Source: Lentzea alba (GTDB lineage: Bacteria; Actinomycetota; Actinomycetes; Mycobacteriales; Pseudonocardiaceae). Taken from it: a DNA stretch of 64,000 bases. A program made the position numbers and the translations under genes. Position 1 is the first letter of the stretch. Each line of letters begins with the position of its first letter. A model generated the notes under the pieces. That model had not been told where the DNA came from, ran no database searches, and was given only the letters and a program-made list of their open reading frames with translations. The DNA lies in assembly GCF_011067745.1 (NCBI RefSeq), contig NZ_JAAMPJ010000006.1, forward strand, positions 1 to 64,000, in the 5' to 3' direction. This document shows positions 1 to 9,900 of the stretch, piece by piece.

Positions 1-543
1 AGCGACGTGCTCGTGGTCATCGACGAGGCCTACAAGGAGTTCGTCGACGACGCCCACATCCCCGACGGCGTCGAACTCGCCAAACAGCAGTGGGCCGCCG
101 GCCGCGACAACGTCGCGGTGCTGCGCACCTTCTCCAAGGCCTACGGCCTGGCCGGCCTGCGCATCGGCTACGCCGTCGCACCCCCCGCCGTCGCCGAAGC
201 CCTGCGCAAGGTCTACGTACCGTTCTCCGTCAACGCACTCGCCCAGGTCGCCGCGATGGCCTCACTCGACGCCGAAGACGAACTCATGGTCCGCTGCCGC
301 GCCATCGTCGCCGAACGCACCCGCGTCCGCGGCGAACTGCTCGCCATGGGCTACGACGTCCCCGAAACCCAGGCCAACTTCGTCTGGCTGCCACTGGGCG
401 AACGCACCGCCGCGTTCAACGAACACTGCCTCGCACACAAAGTCGTCGTACGCGCGTTCGCAGGCGACGGCACCCGCGTCACCATCGGCGAACCCGAGGA
501 GAACGACGCCTTCCTCGCCGCCGCCCGCACCTTCACTTCATGA
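1..543 (+). CDS. hisC: Histidinol-phosphate aminotransferase, C-terminal part (5' cut by window edge)
   Basis: This is a class I/II PLP aminotransferase whose reading frame is open to base 1, so the N-terminal half lies outside the window. The visible 180 residues start with VIDEAYKEF, the conserved Asp that contacts the PLP pyridine nitrogen, followed by [14 protein letters not shown], which holds the Schiff-base lysine. The small domain ends with an arginine-containing [14 protein letters not shown] substrate-binding segment. In this family the enzyme converts imidazole-acetol phosphate to histidinol phosphate. Actinobacterial members often also transaminate aromatic keto acids, so a phenylalanine aminotransferase (Pat) role cannot be excluded. 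The stop codon overlaps the 3' end of the convergent TSUP gene by 11 bp. Confidence 0.85.
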   Translation, partial: SDVLVVIDEAYKEFVDDAHIPDGVELAKQQWAAGRDNVAVLRTFSKAYGLAGLRIGYAVAPPAVAEALRKVYVPFSVNALAQVAAMASLDAEDELMVRCRAIVAERTRVRGELLAMGYDVPETQANFVWLPLGERTAAFNEHCLAHKVVVRAFAGDGTRVTIGEPEENDAFLAAARTFTS

Positions 544-1282
544 GCAGCTGAACGATCGCCGCGACTCCCACCACCACGATGACGCCGCGCAACACGGCGG
601 GTGGGAGTTTGCGGCCGATCTTGGCCCCGATCTGGCCGCCGACGACGGACCCGACGGCCAGCAGCAGCACGGCCAGCCACGCCACGTCGGCGATGAAGAT
701 GAACATGACGCCCGCGACCAGGTTCACGAACGCGGTCAGCAGGTTCTTCAGCGCATTCATCCGCTGCAGGTGCTCGTTGACGAGCACGCCCATGATCCCC
801 ATGACCAGCACGCCCTGCGCGGCGCCGAAGTAGCCGCCGTAGATGCCCGCGGCGAAGACCCCGAGCCACAGCAGCACGCCGCCGTCGCCGTTGCCGCGCT
901 TGTGCGAGAGCTTGCGGTTGAGCCAGGGCTGGATCACGACGAGGACCAGCGCGATCACGATCAGCACCGGCACGATCGCCTTGAACGCCTTGTCCGGCAA
1001 CGTCACCAGCAGGATCGCGCCGACGATGCCACCGAGGATCGAGGCCGGCAGCAGCTTCGCGATGCGGGACCTCTGCCCCTTCAACTCCTCGCGATAACCC
1101 CACGCGCCGGACAGCGAGCCGGGCACGAGGCCGAGGCTGTTGGACACGTTCGCGACGACGGGCGGGTAACCGACGGCGAGCAGAACGGGGAACGTCACGA
1201 GCGTGCCGCTGCCGACGACGGTGTTGATGCCGCCTGCGAACACACCCGCGATGACCACCGCGATTGCTTCCCAGACCGTCAT
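533..1282 (-). CDS. TSUP family permease (sulfite exporter TauE/SafE-like)
   Basis: An integral membrane protein of about 249 residues with eight or so hydrophobic segments. Near the start it has the family motif [19 protein letters not shown], and a related repeat with [12 protein letters not shown] in the second half, the typical TauE/SafE pseudo-two-fold architecture. The family exports small anions such as sulfite, sulfoacetate or other organic anions; the substrate is not readable here. I chose the ATG at 1282 because it begins MTVWEA directly before the first helix and has a GGGGGTGG ribosome site just upstream; an in-frame longer start at 1369 would add a non-membrane extension. It is convergent with the aminotransferase. 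Confidence 0.8.
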   Translation of the reverse strand: MTVWEAIAVVIAGVFAGGINTVVGSGTLVTFPVLLAVGYPPVVANVSNSLGLVPGSLSGAWGYREELKGQRSRIAKLLPASILGGIVGAILLVTLPDKAFKAIVPVLIVIALVLVVIQPWLNRKLSHKRGNGDGGVLLWLGVFAAGIYGGYFGAAQGVLVMGIMGVLVNEHLQRMNALKNLLTAFVNLVAGVMFIFIADVAWLAVLLLAVGSVVGGQIGAKIGRKLPPAVLRGVIVVVGVAAIVQLLMK

Positions 1283-1357
1283 GTCCACCCCCAGATACCC
1301 AACAGTTAGCGACGCTAACACTCCACTCGGGACAGCGAAGTGTGTCGCTGACAACAA

Positions 1358-1390
1358 CAGGCCCGGCACTCAGGGTGAGTGCCGGGCCTG
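1358..1390 (-). terminator. Hairpin terminator of surface protein A
   Basis: A perfect 13-bp stem (1358-1370 with 1378-1390) closed by a 7-nt loop, 16 bp past the stop of the surface protein gene ending at 1406. Its core is nearly identical to the hairpin after the next paralogue (3581-3619), with a single change in the loop. Confidence 0.8.
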
Positions 1391-1405
1391 CAATTCGACT
1401 TTCAG

Positions 1406-3544
1406 TTATGCGATCTGGCGCCTGCGACCGATCACGCTGGCACCGAAACCGAACGCCACGAGCAGCACACCGATCAGGCCGAGGCCCAGCACGCTGGCAC
1501 CGGTCTTGGCGAGCGCGTCACCGCCACCAGCAGCTGCAGGTGCGGGCGGCGGAGTGCCGCCACCGCCACCACCGGCACCACCGGCAGGCGTCTCAGGCTG
1601 CGGGACGGGCACGACCGTGAAGTCGCTGCGCCACTCGCCGCCGGCGTGGACCCGGACGTGGCCGCCCCACTCGCCCTCGAACTTCCACGGCCCGTCGACC
1701 CACGCCCACCAGTCACCGGCGGGAACGCGGTCGAAGCGCACGTTGCCCGCGGCATCCGAGATCGTCTCGGCGACGTCCACGTTCCGCTCGCGGTCGCGCA
1801 GCACGATCCGGGTGTTGCCGATGGCCTCACCCTCGTCGACCGTCCAGTTGCCGTTGCGGTCGTGGTAGAGCTTGCCCACCAGCGAACCGAACCCACCGGG
1901 AACGCGGGCCGAGTCGAACGCCTCGGCGGCGTCGGTGTTCCAGCCGGCGTACGGCGCGAAGCCGCAGGAGGCGACCACCGTGCCGAAGTTGAACGCGGCC
2001 TGCGGCACCTTCTCGGTGGCGATGAACGTCTTGGTCTCACCGGCGCCGACGGTCACGCCCTTGCCGGGTGGAATCAGCTCACCCCAGCCCGTGGCGGGAC
2101 CGTTGCCCGGCGAGCCGCCGAGCTGGTTGTCGTCGCCGATGCGGTTGCACCAGGCCTGGATGCCGCTGAGCGCGCGATCACCGGAGTTCGTCAGCGTGAT
2201 CGTGATCCTGGCTTCCTCGCCGACCTGGTAGACGTCCTTGTCGAGGGTCAGCGTCGCGCTGAGCGACTCGGTGTACGGACGCTCACCGCGAGCCGTGAGG
2301 TGGACCGGTGCGCCCGGCTGTACGCGGACCTTCGAGTCCGTGCCGTCCGAGTGCACGACCCAGCCGTCCGCGAAGGTGTAACCGACGTAGTAGTCGCCCG
2401 ACGGCAAATCCTTGAACGCGTAACGGCCGTCCGCTTCCGTGGTGGTCTTGAAGTAGCCGTACGGCGTACCGCCGTTGGCCTCGACCACGACGCCCGCGGC
2501 CGCTTCGCCGGCGTCCTGCTGTCCGTTGCGGTTCTTGTCGGCGTAGGCGACTCCCGAGATCTCGCCCTTGGTCTGCACGACGGTGACTTCGCCCGAGAGC
2601 CCGCACTGGCACGGGTTCGGCCGGCCGTCCCAGTCGATGATCGTCGACGGCCGCACCTTGCCGTTCGAGATGTCGCGGATCGGACCGGAGACCTGGAACG
2701 TGCGCGACTCCCCGGAGGCCAGGTCGATGCCGGCACCGCGCCAGCCGAAGTCGCCCCACTGCTCTTCAGCGGTCTCCACGGCGAACAGCGACCACATCAG
2801 CTTGGCGCGCCGGGCGGTCTGCCCACCGATGTTGGTGACGGTCGCGGTCATGCGCACCGTCTCGTGCGACTCGTAGCTCGACTTCTCGAACGTCAGCGAG
2901 CCGCGCAGGTCGGCGGCGGACGTCCCCGGCTCCATGAGGTACATGCCGCCGCCACCCGTGTCTGACTCCGGGACGTAGACCGGTATGCCGCCCTGGCCAC
3001 TGCGCAACTTCCAGGCGGTGTCGAACACACCCCAGTACTGCCCGGCCGGAATCCCGGTGAACACGATCTTGCCGTCTGGTCCGCTCACGAAGTCGGCGAC
3101 CTTGGTGCCGGTGGCCGGGTTCAGCACGGCCACCTTGAGGCCGACGATCTCCTCACCGGGGTCGTCCCAGGAGTCGCCGTCCTGGTCGTGGATGAACTTG
3201 ACCGTGAACTTGCCGACGGCGGCCTTGGGCGGCTCGGCGGGCGCGGCCGGAGCCTCGACCGGTGTGGCCGGGGCCTCGACGGGTGCGGTGGGAGCCTCGG
3301 TCGTCGGCTCGGCAGGCTCGGTCGGCTGAGCGGACTCACTGGTCGGCGTGGACGAGGGTGGTGCGGGCTCGCTCGACGACGGAGTGGGCTCCGCCGACGG
3401 CGTGGACGTCTGTGTCGGCACCGGCGGGGTGCTCGTCGGGTCGTCCTGCGCCAACGCGGCGGACGTGCCGCCGAAGGCCAGGACGACAGCGGTGGCCAAG
3501 GCGCCGACCCTGAGCAGGGCGCGTCTGGCCGATCTCTCGGACAT
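1406..3544 (-). CDS. Secreted multi-domain surface protein A (SdrD-B-like/CARDB-like modules, LAKTG anchor)
   Basis: About 712 residues. The ATG at 3544 begins MSERSARRALLRVGALATA, a basic N-terminus and hydrophobic core of a signal peptide ending near ALAQ. A low-complexity Pro/Thr/Ser/Glu linker of about 100 residues follows. The rest alternates beta-sandwich CARDB-like modules (containing paired Cys, as in QAWCNR and VASCGF) with SdrD-B-like modules recognised by DKNRNGQQDAGE, DQDGDSWDDPGE and DRNGNWTVDEGE, which look like calcium-binding loops. The C-terminus is a Gly/Pro linker, LAKTG, a membrane helix and RRRQIA, that is, a class E sortase-type sorting signal. No sortase gene is in the window. 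It is closest to paralogue D (10181-12856), sharing a nearly superimposable YGYFKTTTEADGRY module. Function (adhesion or aerial-surface coat) is inferred. Confidence 0.8.
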   Translation of the reverse strand: MSERSARRALLRVGALATAVVLAFGGTSAALAQDDPTSTPPVPTQTSTPSAEPTPSSSEPAPPSSTPTSESAQPTEPAEPTTEAPTAPVEAPATPVEAPAAPAEPPKAAVGKFTVKFIHDQDGDSWDDPGEEIVGLKVAVLNPATGTKVADFVSGPDGKIVFTGIPAGQYWGVFDTAWKLRSGQGGIPVYVPESDTGGGGMYLMEPGTSAADLRGSLTFEKSSYESHETVRMTATVTNIGGQTARRAKLMWSLFAVETAEEQWGDFGWRGAGIDLASGESRTFQVSGPIRDISNGKVRPSTIIDWDGRPNPCQCGLSGEVTVVQTKGEISGVAYADKNRNGQQDAGEAAAGVVVEANGGTPYGYFKTTTEADGRYAFKDLPSGDYYVGYTFADGWVVHSDGTDSKVRVQPGAPVHLTARGERPYTESLSATLTLDKDVYQVGEEARITITLTNSGDRALSGIQAWCNRIGDDNQLGGSPGNGPATGWGELIPPGKGVTVGAGETKTFIATEKVPQAAFNFGTVVASCGFAPYAGWNTDAAEAFDSARVPGGFGSLVGKLYHDRNGNWTVDEGEAIGNTRIVLRDRERNVDVAETISDAAGNVRFDRVPAGDWWAWVDGPWKFEGEWGGHVRVHAGGEWRSDFTVVPVPQPETPAGGAGGGGGGTPPPAPAAAGGGDALAKTGASVLGLGLIGVLLVAFGFGASVIGRRRQIA

Positions 3545-3580
3545 GTGGATTCCCCAAAGTGAGCGAATGTGGTGATGTTC

Positions 3581-3619
3581 GGCGGGCCCCGGCACTCGGG
3601 GTGAGTGCCGGGGCCCGCC
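3581..3619 (-). terminator. Hairpin terminator of surface protein B
   Basis: A perfect 16-bp GC-rich stem (3581-3596 with 3604-3619) with a 7-nt loop, 17 bp downstream of the stop of the gene ending at 3636. It lies between paralogues B and A, so A is likely to have its own promoter in the short gap before 3544. Confidence 0.82.
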
Positions 3620-3635
3620 GGTTCTGTGGTGCGAT

Positions 3636-6600
3636 TTATGCGGTCTGGCGCCTGCGGCCCATGACGCTGGCACCGAGACCGAAGGCCACGAGCAGCGCAC
3701 CGATCAGGCCGAGGCCCAGCACGCTCGCACCGGTCTTGGCCAGAGCGTCACCCGAACCTCCACCGGCCGAACCCGCGACAGGCGGCACGTTGGTGCCGGG
3801 GGTCTGGTCTTCCGGCAGCGGGTAACCGGGGTCCCCGACCTCGGGGCCCGGCACCAGGAAGAGCGTCTGCTCCCAGGTCTCGCTGCCGACCCGGACGTGG
3901 AAGTACGGGTTCATCCGGCGGTACTCGATCTGCCACGGACCGGGCGCGACCACGTCGTACCGGCCGACCGGCAGGTTGAAGACCTTGAACTTGCCGTCCG
4001 CGCCGGTGATGGTGCGCGTGACCACCTTCTTCGAGATGGTGTCGAGCAACACGAGGGTCTGGCCCGCCACCGGCAGGTCTTCCTGACCGCCGTTCGGGTC
4101 GTCCTTCAGCAGCTCGCCGATGGCGTCGGCGCGCTGACCGGGCACCCGGAACACGTCCGTGGCGTCGGCCGCACCCGGATCGGACGGGTCGGGCGCGATG
4201 TTGCAGCCGACGATCGCGTACCCGATGCGCGCCGCCTCTTCCGGCTGGGCACCGGAGACGTGGAAGACCTTCGACTGCCCGTTGGGCACGGACACGCCCG
4301 CGCCGTCCGCGGCCAGCGGTCCCCAGCTCGCCTCCGAGTTGTGGATCTCCCCGGGCTCACCCGGACCGCTGCAGAACGCCTTCACCGCGGGCAGGTCCGC
4401 GCCCGTGTTGTTGGTGATCGTGATGGCGGCCTCGTAGCGCTCACCCGGCGCGTACTCGCGCTTCGCGAACCTGATCGAGGCGGGCAGCTTGTCGGACAAC
4501 GGCCGCACCGCGCCGACCTCGAGCACCGATTCGACGTCGGCGCTGACGGTCAGCTCAGCGGTCTCGTGCCGGACCCACCCGTCGTTGTAGTACGCCCACA
4601 CCTTGAGCACACCGACCGGGAGGTCCTTGAACGAGGCGCGGCCGGAAGCGTCGGTCTTGCCGTCCCTCCAGATGTTCGGGTTGCTGCCGCCGGACACCGT
4701 CACCTGGGTGTCGGCGAGCTCCTCGCCGGCGTCCCTCTTGCCGTTGGCGTTGCGGTCGCCGTACAGCACGATCACCGCGTCACCCTTGAGGAAGTTGACC
4801 GTGGTGACCGCGGCCGAGGTGTTGTTCTCGGGGTTCTGGTCCTGGAAGGACGTGGTCTTGAGCTTGAGGGAGACCTTGTTGTCACGCAGGTAGAACGGCG
4901 CGCGGCCGACCAGGGTCAGCTCGCGGCTCTCGCCGGGCCACAAGCGCACCGACTTCGAGTCGGCGAACTCGCCGAGCTGCGACTTGTCGAACTCGAACTC
5001 GTTCATGTCGCTCGACCACTCGGTGGAGAGGCTCACGTCGGCGTCGTAGCCCGTGCCGACGTTCTTCACCGTGACGTGCATGCTCATCGGCTCGCCCATG
5101 TCGTACGCGTCCCTGTCGAACTTCGCGGTGACCGTGAAGTCCGGCTTGTGCGCGGCCGGCGCGGGCACGTCGACATCACTCGGCACGACCTGGAGATCAG
5201 CGCTGTTCTCGGTGTCGGCGACGATGTCGGCGGTGAACTCCTTGCCGTCCTTGGGCGCCCACTTGCCGGCCACCACGAAGACGACCTTGCCGACCGGCAC
5301 GTCCCACACCGAAAGGCTGCCGTCTTCCCAGGTCCGCGCGTCCTTCAGCGGCCGACGGGTGACGGCGTCGAGCACGCTGACCGGCGTGTTGCGCACCGGC
5401 TCGTTGTTCTCGGCGTTCACGACCTTGCCGAACACACGGCCGAAAATGCCGTGCACCTGTGCGTATGCCGTGCCCGCGTAGGCGTAGCCGCTGTTGTTGG
5501 CACCGGCGTTGCCGAACGAGCAGGAGGCGTAGAACGTGGTGAAGTTCAGCCCCTTCGGCACGCTGTCGGTGGCGCGGACCTTCAACTCGCCACCGGCGGG
5601 CACCGTGACACCGGCGCCGTTCGGCGCCAACGCGCCCCAGCCGGCGCTGGTGAGGTACTGGCTGTTGTAGCTCTCGCAGACCGCGACCACGCCGGTGAGG
5701 GCCTGGCTGCCGCTGTTCTTCAGGGTGATGTCCAGGCCGACCTCGTCGGTCGGCGCGTAGGACCGCTTGTCGAACGCCAGGGCGGCGGTCAGCGTCGTCT
5801 TCACCGGCGACGCGACCGGAACCATGATCTTGGTTTCCTTGCCGTTCTCCACGACGAAGTCCGCGAAGCCCGGCTGCACGACGTACTGGTTGAGCCAGTC
5901 GACGGACCAGACCTTGTGCGCACCGGCGGGCAAGGTCCACATCTTGAACGCGCCGTTCGCGTCGGTGAAGCTCGACCTCGTCTCGGAGGGCGTGCCACCT
6001 CGCGTGCTGATCCAGGAGTTCGCCAGGCCCTCGCCCGCGTCGAACGCGCCGTTGCCGTTCTTGTCGGAGTAGACGACGCCGGACACGTCACCACGGAGCT
6101 GACGCACGTTGAAGTACATGTCCGTGCCGTTGTCACCCGGCGTCGGGTCGGCGACGCCATCCACGGTCGCGCGGAACTGGAACGGCACCGACGGCAGGGA
6201 CAGGTTCGACGGCCGCAGCACGAGGCGGATGACCTTCGGCTGGCCCTTCGCGATGGACGGCCGCGAGCTCAGCTCGTCGGCACCCTTCGCCAGCCAAGCA
6301 CTCTGGATCACGTGACCGAACCGGACGTTCGCCGCGACGGTCTCGCTCTTGTTGGTCACCGTGACGGTGACGTTGATGTCCTCACCCGGCAGATACTCGG
6401 CCTTGTCGGACTGCACCTGCACGGCGAGATCGGGTGGCGGCACGTTCGCCGGCAGCTGCGCGAGCTTCCCGTCCTGCTCCGGCCTGGTGTCCGGGGTCGA
6501 CGGCTCGACCGGCGTCGACGGTGTCGTCGGCGTGCTCGGCTCGACCGGGGCCGACGGCGTGCCCGGCTCCGTCGAGGTGGGCGGCGCCGGGTCGGTCGTC

Positions 6601-6818
6601 GACGGTGGTGCCGGTTCCTCCGAAGTGGACGGAGGCGTGCTCGGCTCGGTCGTCGGCGGCTGCGCCGGCGTTTCCGGCTGCGTCGGCTCGACGGTCGACG
6701 TGGGCGTTTCCGGCTCCTGCGCGAACGCACCAGTGGTGGCGGTGCCGAACGCGAGTACCGCGGCGGTGGCCAATGCCCCGATTCTGAGCAGGGCGCGGCT
6801 GACCGATCTCTCGGACAA
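3636..6818 (-). CDS. Secreted multi-domain surface protein B (SdrD-B-like/CARDB-like modules, LAKTG anchor)
   Basis: About 1060 residues. I place the start at the TTG at 6818 because it gives LSERSVSRALLRIGALATA, aligned with the ATG starts of paralogues A and C, and because a GGGGG ribosome site lies a few bases upstream in both B and D; an in-frame ATG at 6830 is the alternative. The signal peptide ends near GAFAQ, followed by a long P/T/S/E-rich spacer. At least four CARDB-like units (each opening with FDxxxYxxGE) alternate with SdrD-B-like units: DKNGNGAFDAGE, DRNANGKRDAGE, and two degenerate copies that have lost the acidic loop. The tail is GGGSGDALAKTG, a hydrophobic helix and RRRQTA. 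It is separated from A by a terminator and followed upstream by paralogue C. Probably covalently wall-anchored by a sortase encoded elsewhere. Confidence 0.8.
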   Translation of the reverse strand: MSERSVSRALLRIGALATAAVLAFGTATTGAFAQEPETPTSTVEPTQPETPAQPPTTEPSTPPSTSEEPAPPSTTDPAPPTSTEPGTPSAPVEPSTPTTPSTPVEPSTPDTRPEQDGKLAQLPANVPPPDLAVQVQSDKAEYLPGEDINVTVTVTNKSETVAANVRFGHVIQSAWLAKGADELSSRPSIAKGQPKVIRLVLRPSNLSLPSVPFQFRATVDGVADPTPGDNGTDMYFNVRQLRGDVSGVVYSDKNGNGAFDAGEGLANSWISTRGGTPSETRSSFTDANGAFKMWTLPAGAHKVWSVDWLNQYVVQPGFADFVVENGKETKIMVPVASPVKTTLTAALAFDKRSYAPTDEVGLDITLKNSGSQALTGVVAVCESYNSQYLTSAGWGALAPNGAGVTVPAGGELKVRATDSVPKGLNFTTFYASCSFGNAGANNSGYAYAGTAYAQVHGIFGRVFGKVVNAENNEPVRNTPVSVLDAVTRRPLKDARTWEDGSLSVWDVPVGKVVFVVAGKWAPKDGKEFTADIVADTENSADLQVVPSDVDVPAPAAHKPDFTVTAKFDRDAYDMGEPMSMHVTVKNVGTGYDADVSLSTEWSSDMNEFEFDKSQLGEFADSKSVRLWPGESRELTLVGRAPFYLRDNKVSLKLKTTSFQDQNPENNTSAAVTTVNFLKGDAVIVLYGDRNANGKRDAGEELADTQVTVSGGSNPNIWRDGKTDASGRASFKDLPVGVLKVWAYYNDGWVRHETAELTVSADVESVLEVGAVRPLSDKLPASIRFAKREYAPGERYEAAITITNNTGADLPAVKAFCSGPGEPGEIHNSEASWGPLAADGAGVSVPNGQSKVFHVSGAQPEEAARIGYAIVGCNIAPDPSDPGAADATDVFRVPGQRADAIGELLKDDPNGGQEDLPVAGQTLVLLDTISKKVVTRTITGADGKFKVFNLPVGRYDVVAPGPWQIEYRRMNPYFHVRVGSETWEQTLFLVPGPEVGDPGYPLPEDQTPGTNVPPVAGSAGGGSGDALAKTGASVLGLGLIGALLVAFGLGASVMGRRRQTA

Positions 6819-6900
6819 TGGATCCCCCATAGATCCCGTTGGTGGTGGGTCCTTCGGCGTCATAGCCCCCGCACGCGCCGGTCAGACCACTGAAAAGTAC

Positions 6901-6933
6901 CTCACACGCTCCACTGTGGATGGAGCGTGTGAG
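6901..6933 (-). terminator. Hairpin terminator of surface protein C
   Basis: A perfect 13-bp stem (6901-6913 with 6921-6933) with a 7-nt loop, followed on the minus strand by a TTTT run; it sits 7 bp past the stop at 6941. It separates paralogue C from B. Confidence 0.83.
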
Positions 6934-6940
6934 GTTGGGC

Positions 6941-9900
6941 TCAAGCTGTAACGCGTGGTGCGGTCGGCTTCCGCCGCAACGCCGCGCCCGCCAGCACGAG
7001 CAGGACCCCGAAGAGCCCGAGACCGAGAACGCTGACGCCCGTGTTCGCGAGCGCGTCGCTGTTCTTGATCGCCGCGACCGGAGTCGTGCCGGTGTTGGCA
7101 CCACCACCGGGTCCCGGGCGGACGATGGTCGGGTCGGCGACGTCGGGGCCCGGCTCGACCCAGATGTACGACGGCCACTCGCGGCCGCGGACGTTGACGA
7201 GCCCCTCGCTCTCGCTGTCCACGACGACCCGCCACGGACCGACGACGAGCGCCGTGTACTCACCGACGGGGAAGTCGGGGAAGACCCAGCCGCCGTTCGC
7301 ATCCGTGGTGGTGCTCGCGACCGGCTGTTTCGTCTCCGGGTCGAGCAGCACGAGCTTCACGTTCGGCACCGGCTTCGGGTCCCTGAAGTCGGTGCGCACG
7401 AAGCCGTCGAACGTCTCAGCAGCACCGGGAACCCTGGCCGTCGTGAGCGTGGTCGGGCTGCCCCACACGAGGTCCGGACCGAAGGTGCAGCCGGTGCGCA
7501 CGAAGCCGTAATCCGCCGCAGCGGCGGGCAACGGAGCGTTGACGTGGAGGTTGAAAGTCGCGCCGGCCGCGATCTCCACACCGGCAGCGTCCCTGTGCAA
7601 CAGGCCCCACTCAGCGGTGTCGTTGCCGATGTACGCGTCCTGGGTGTTCCAGCAGCCTCCCTTGACCAGCAACGACTTCGCGGTGCCGTTCGTGATCGAG
7701 ACGGAGATGCCGACCGTGTCACCGGGCTGGTAGGTCGCCTTGTCGTACTTGACCGTCGCCTTCAGCTCGTCCGACAACGGCCGAACCAGCCGCACCGTCG
7801 CGGTGCCCTCGTCGCCGGGGTTCACGACCGCGGTCTGCTCCGCGTCGGTGTTGCTGCCGCCGGGGAGCCAGCCGGACTCGCGGTCGTACTGGTCCGAGGC
7901 GCGGTACTGGCCCGCGGGCAGGTCGGTGAACCGAACCCGGCCCGAGGCGTCGGTCCTGCCGTCCTTGTTCACCCACGGCGTGCCGCCGCCGAACTGGACC
8001 TTGCGGTTCGCGAGTTCCTCGCCCGCGTCCACCTTGCCGTTCAGGTTGCGGTCGCCGTACACGAGAACCGACGCTGAACCGGTGCCCCACGTGACGTCCG
8101 CGCTTGCCTCGGCCTTGTTGTTGTCGTAGTTCGGGTCACCGGTGAAGGTGCCGACCTCGGCCAGATACCGCAGCTTGCGCAGCTTCTCCAGATCGCTGCC
8201 GCCGTCCCTGGGCCGGGCGCTGACGGTGACCTGCTTGCTCTCACCCGGCCACAGCTCGATCTGCGGGTCAAGGAACTTCCGGAGCTCCTGGTAGTCGTAG
8301 TAGGGCTCTTGCTCGTTGAGCGGCGTGCCGTGCCAGCTGCCCCGCGCGGGCTCGGTGCCGGTGCCGATGTTCTCGACCTTGATCGTCAGCCGGACCGGCT
8401 CGGAGATGTCGTAGGTCTGCCTGTCGAAGGAGACCGAGACCTTGAGATCAGGCGCGAACACCGTGGGGTCCTTCACGAACGGTCCCTGCACGACCACGAG
8501 GTCGACCTCGACGTCCTGCTCCGCGATGACGTCGACGAGCCGTCGCGGGCTGCCGTCCTCGAGCTTCCAGTCGCCGACGACCTGCAGCGCGATCTTGCCC
8601 TGCGGCAGGTTCCGGATGTTCCAGGCCCCGCCCCAGGAGGTCTCCGCCTGGCCGACGATCCGGTTGTTCGCCGGGTTGTACGCGACGACCTTGGCACCGT
8701 TGACACCGCCGCCGTTGTTGTTCAGCACCCGGCCGGACAGGCTGCCGCGGGTGCCGGCGACGTCCACGCCGGCGGTGATGCCGGGGTTCGCCGAGCCGTA
8801 GCCGCCGCTGAAGTCGGTGTTGCGGCCGTCGACGCTGAAGGTGCAGGCGAAGTAGACCTTGCCGGTCGGGTAGTCGACGTCGGGCACGATGTCGGTGACG
8901 GTGACGGTCTTCGTCTCGTGTGCGCCGATCGTGACGCCCGCGCGGTCGGGGCGCAGGTCTCCCCAGCCGTCGCCGGTGCCGTCGAGCGTCGCCGGGTCGT
9001 TCTCCGGGTCGCAGACCGCGACGAGACCGGTGATCGGTGCCGCGCCGTTGTTCTGCAGTCTGACGCTCGCGGTGATCGCGTCACCCTTGGCGTACCTCGG
9101 CTTGTCGAACGAGACGCCCTGGATCCACAGCGAACGCGACAGCGTCGGCACGGCCTGCAGCGCGACCTCGGTGGTCTCGCCCTTCTTCACCACGACGAAC
9201 TGGCCGGGCTTGACCGTGAGGTCCGGACCCATGCCGGTCCGGCCCTGGTAGCGCACCTGGTACGTGCCGGGCGGCACATCGCGCATCGTGAACCGGCCGC
9301 CGTCGTAGGTGGTGGCCGAGTTCGGGAACTCGGGACCGCCGGACAGCCGCAGCGACTGGAAGTCGATGCCCTCGCCCGGACTCACGACGCCGTTGCCGTC
9401 GCGGTCCTCGAACAGCACGCCGTTCACGACGCCGGCCTCACTGACGAACTTCGCCTCGGCCCGCACCATGTTGTCGTTCGGCGTCTTGTCGGTCGCGCCC
9501 TCGACGTAGGTGCGCACGGTCAGCGCGACGCTCGGGGCACCCCACTGGGCCTTGGCGCCGAGCTTGATCGTCTTGGCCTCACCCGGCGCGAGGCTCGGAC
9601 GGGAGACCAGGTCCTCGACGCCGGTGGTCAGGTGCATCGAGAAGGGCTCGCTGGCGAACCGGATCTGGTTGGCGGGAGCGTCACCGTCGTTGCGGACGGT
9701 CACCGTGATGCCGAGCGGTTCGCCCAACGAGTACTCGGGCTTGTCGAACTTCACGGACAGCTTGAGGTCCGGAGCGGCCTGTTCGGCCTGCTGCTCGTTC
9801 TTCTGCTCGGCGGGCTTCTGCTCGGCGGGCTTCAGCTCGGGCTCGACCGTCGTGGCAGGTGGGACGACGGGCGGCTGAGCCGGGGTCTCGCTGGGCGGCG

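Noticed and set aside
3897..6893. A 998-residue plus-strand open frame opposite surface protein B
   Set aside because: Antisense shadow of a real secreted protein with signal peptide and sorting signal; no domain is visible in it.
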